In this document: one piece after another, positions 42,404-43,208 of the stretch | How positions within the stretch are numbered: position 1 is the stretch's first letter | Layout of the letters: each line of letters opens with the position of its first letter | DNA from: Neobacillus cucumis | Lineage (GTDB): Bacteria > Bacillota > Bacilli > Bacillales > Cytobacillaceae | Reading direction: 5' to 3' | Assembly (NCBI RefSeq): GCF_002860255.1 | Contig: NZ_PGVE01000098.1 | Span: forward strand, 1-43,208 | DNA: 43,208 nucleotides | Program-made: the position numbers and the translations under genes | The notes under the pieces: model-generated | Database searches by the model: none | Seen by the model: only the letters and a program-made list of their open reading frames with translations | Told to the model about the DNA's origin: nothing

Positions 42404-42503
42404 CGAACGAATAAGCTTCGGTGAAACAGCATCAGGGCACACGCCGAGTTGCTGCTTGAATAAGCTTTCTGAGGTGTGGGCATCCGGCGAAACACTAAGT
42501 TTA
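42404..42503. other. 100-base segment of unknown origin between the tRNA-Lys fragment and the full gene
   Basis: No tRNA or reading frame is seen. AATAAGCTT occurs twice (about 42410 and 42461), as do other short echoes such as GGCACACGCCG and GGGCATCCGGCG. It is bounded by the two 43-base direct repeats. Confidence 0.6.
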
Positions 42504-42520
42504 GGTAACAACATTTCTAC

Positions 42521-42596
42521 GAGCCATTAGCTCAGTCGGTAGAGCATCTGACTTTTAATCAGAGGGTCGAAGGTTCGAGTCCTTCATGGCTCACCA
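42521..42596 (+). tRNA. tRNA-Lys (TTT)
   Basis: Acceptor GAGCCAT pairs with ATGGCTC; loop CTTTTAA gives anticodon TTT; CCA is encoded. The first 26 bases and the 17 before them are duplicated 143 bases upstream. Confidence 0.97.
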
Positions 42597-42610
42597 TTCG
42601 ATTATCATAT

Positions 42611-42695
42611 GCGGGTGTGGCGGAATTGGCAGACGCACCAGACTTAGGATCTGGCGCCGCAAGGCGTGGGGGTTCGACTCCCTTCACCCGCACCA
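42611..42695 (+). tRNA. tRNA-Leu (TAG)
   Basis: Acceptor GCGGGTG pairs with CACCCGC; loop CTTAGGA gives anticodon TAG; long variable arm; CCA is encoded. Confidence 0.96.
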
Positions 42696-42706
42696 TTAAT
42701 TTCCTC

Positions 42707-42735
42707 TTGAATTAAACAGTGATAAATGTTATGAT
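42707..42735 (+). promoter_or_regulatory. Possible promoter before tRNA-Leu (GAG)
   Basis: TTGAAT (42707-42712) and TATGAT (42730-42735) are spaced by 17 bases, about 22 bases ahead of the tRNA. Confidence 0.45.
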
Positions 42736-42757
42736 TGATTTTGTCGCTGATTCATAT

Positions 42758-42843
<86 letters not shown>

Positions 42844-42852
42844 AAAAAGTTA

Positions 42853-42881
42853 TTGACAAACAAAAATAACTTTGATATACT
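42853..42881 (+). promoter_or_regulatory. Internal promoter for tRNA-Arg/Pro/Gly and the downstream rRNA leader
   Basis: A perfect TTGACA (42853-42858) and TATACT (42876-42881) are spaced by 17 bases, just after tRNA-Leu (GAG). The transcript would begin near 42888 and run toward the rRNA operon. Confidence 0.8.
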
Positions 42882-42903
42882 TTAAAAGTTACATTTCAAG
42901 CGT

Positions 42904-42980
<77 letters not shown>

Positions 42981-42987
42981 TATTTTA

Positions 42988-43064
42988 CGGGAAGTAGCTC
43001 AGCTTGGTAGAGCACTTGGTTTGGGACCAAGGGGTCGCAGGTTCGAATCCTGTCTTCCCGACCA
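42988..43064 (+). tRNA. tRNA-Pro (TGG)
   Basis: Acceptor CGGGAAG pairs with CTTCCCG; loop TTTGGGA gives anticodon TGG; CCA is encoded. Confidence 0.96.
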
Positions 43065-43086
43065 TCATAATTTTATTTAAATATAT

Positions 43087-43160
43087 GCGGGTGTAGTTTA
43101 ATGGTAAAACCACAGCCTTCCAAGCTGTTGTCGTGGGTTCGATTCCCATCACCCGCTCCA
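43087..43160 (+). tRNA. tRNA-Gly (TCC)
   Basis: Acceptor GCGGGTG pairs with CACCCGC; loop CTTCCAA gives anticodon TCC; CCA is encoded. Confidence 0.96.
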
Positions 43161-43163
43161 AAT

Positions 43164-43208
43164 TGCTCTTTGAAAACTAAACAAACAAAAACGTCAACAA
43201 ACAATAAT
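43164..43208 (+). promoter_or_regulatory. rRNA operon leader (boxA-like), cut by window end
   Basis: TGCTCTTTGAAAACTAAACA, directly after tRNA-Gly, is the boxA-like leader typical of Bacillus rRNA operons (usually TTTGAAAACTGAACAAAAC). A 16S rRNA gene is therefore expected just beyond the window. Confidence 0.65.

Noticed and set aside
42404..42503. Intron inside tRNA-Lys
   Set aside because: The 5' part of the tRNA is repeated in full after the segment, so the gene is not interrupted; 100 bases is also too small for a group I intron.

Overview
The window comes from a low-GC, endospore-forming member of the Bacillaceae, probably a Bacillus or Neobacillus-like species. This rests on an alpha/beta small acid-soluble spore protein, a GerA-type germinant receptor operon, the cortex morphogenetic protein CmpA, strong AGGAGG ribosome binding sites with frequent TTG and GTG starts, and gene order. 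Most of the right two thirds follows a block known from Bacillus subtilis: ddl, murF, cshA, ydbS, ydbT, ydcA, acpS, ydcC, alr, ndoAI, ndoA, ydcI (tex), cmpA, ydcK, then the trnS tRNA cluster.

Left part (1-15.6 kb): a diverged repeat patch and a NERD-domain gene; a three-gene ABC-2 exporter operon followed by a TetR regulator; a small membrane protein and a SASP gene; argS under an arginine T-box leader; DinB-like, MFS and KimA-like transporter genes; a ykkC-type (guanidine-I class) riboswitch in front of an uncharacterised 106-residue membrane protein; DedA, MgtE, an unknown protein, and a UreH-like metal transporter.

Middle (15.7-20.7 kb): ddl, murF, an alpha/beta hydrolase and cshA. Between cshA and ydbS, adjacent in B. 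subtilis, about 11 kb of extra genes sit here: a yfkQRST-type germination operon, a divergent UV-damage endonuclease gene (uvsE), an array of nine 51-52 bp tandem repeats, and a five-gene minus-strand cluster. That cluster encodes an RpiR regulator, an M20 amidohydrolase, an AAT-family amino acid permease, a GNAT acyltransferase and an N-succinylamino acid racemase. It has the enzyme set of the known D- to L-amino acid conversion pathway (N-succinylation, racemisation, desuccinylation), with its own permease and regulator.

Right part (32-43.2 kb): bacterial PH-domain proteins YdbS/YdbT, a rhomboid protease apparently started at ATA, AcpS, a sporulation lipoprotein, alanine racemase, and the EndoAI/EndoA (MazEF-like) toxin-antitoxin pair. 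Tex follows directly: the rsbR-to-rsbX sigma-B module found here in B. subtilis is missing. Then come the 37-codon cmpA gene, the SprT-like ydcK, and ten complete tRNA genes plus one 5' tRNA-Lys fragment. The tRNAs end in what looks like an rRNA operon leader at the window edge. The tRNA-Leu(GAG) gene, the chromosomal target of ICEBs1 in B. subtilis, is intact and unoccupied.
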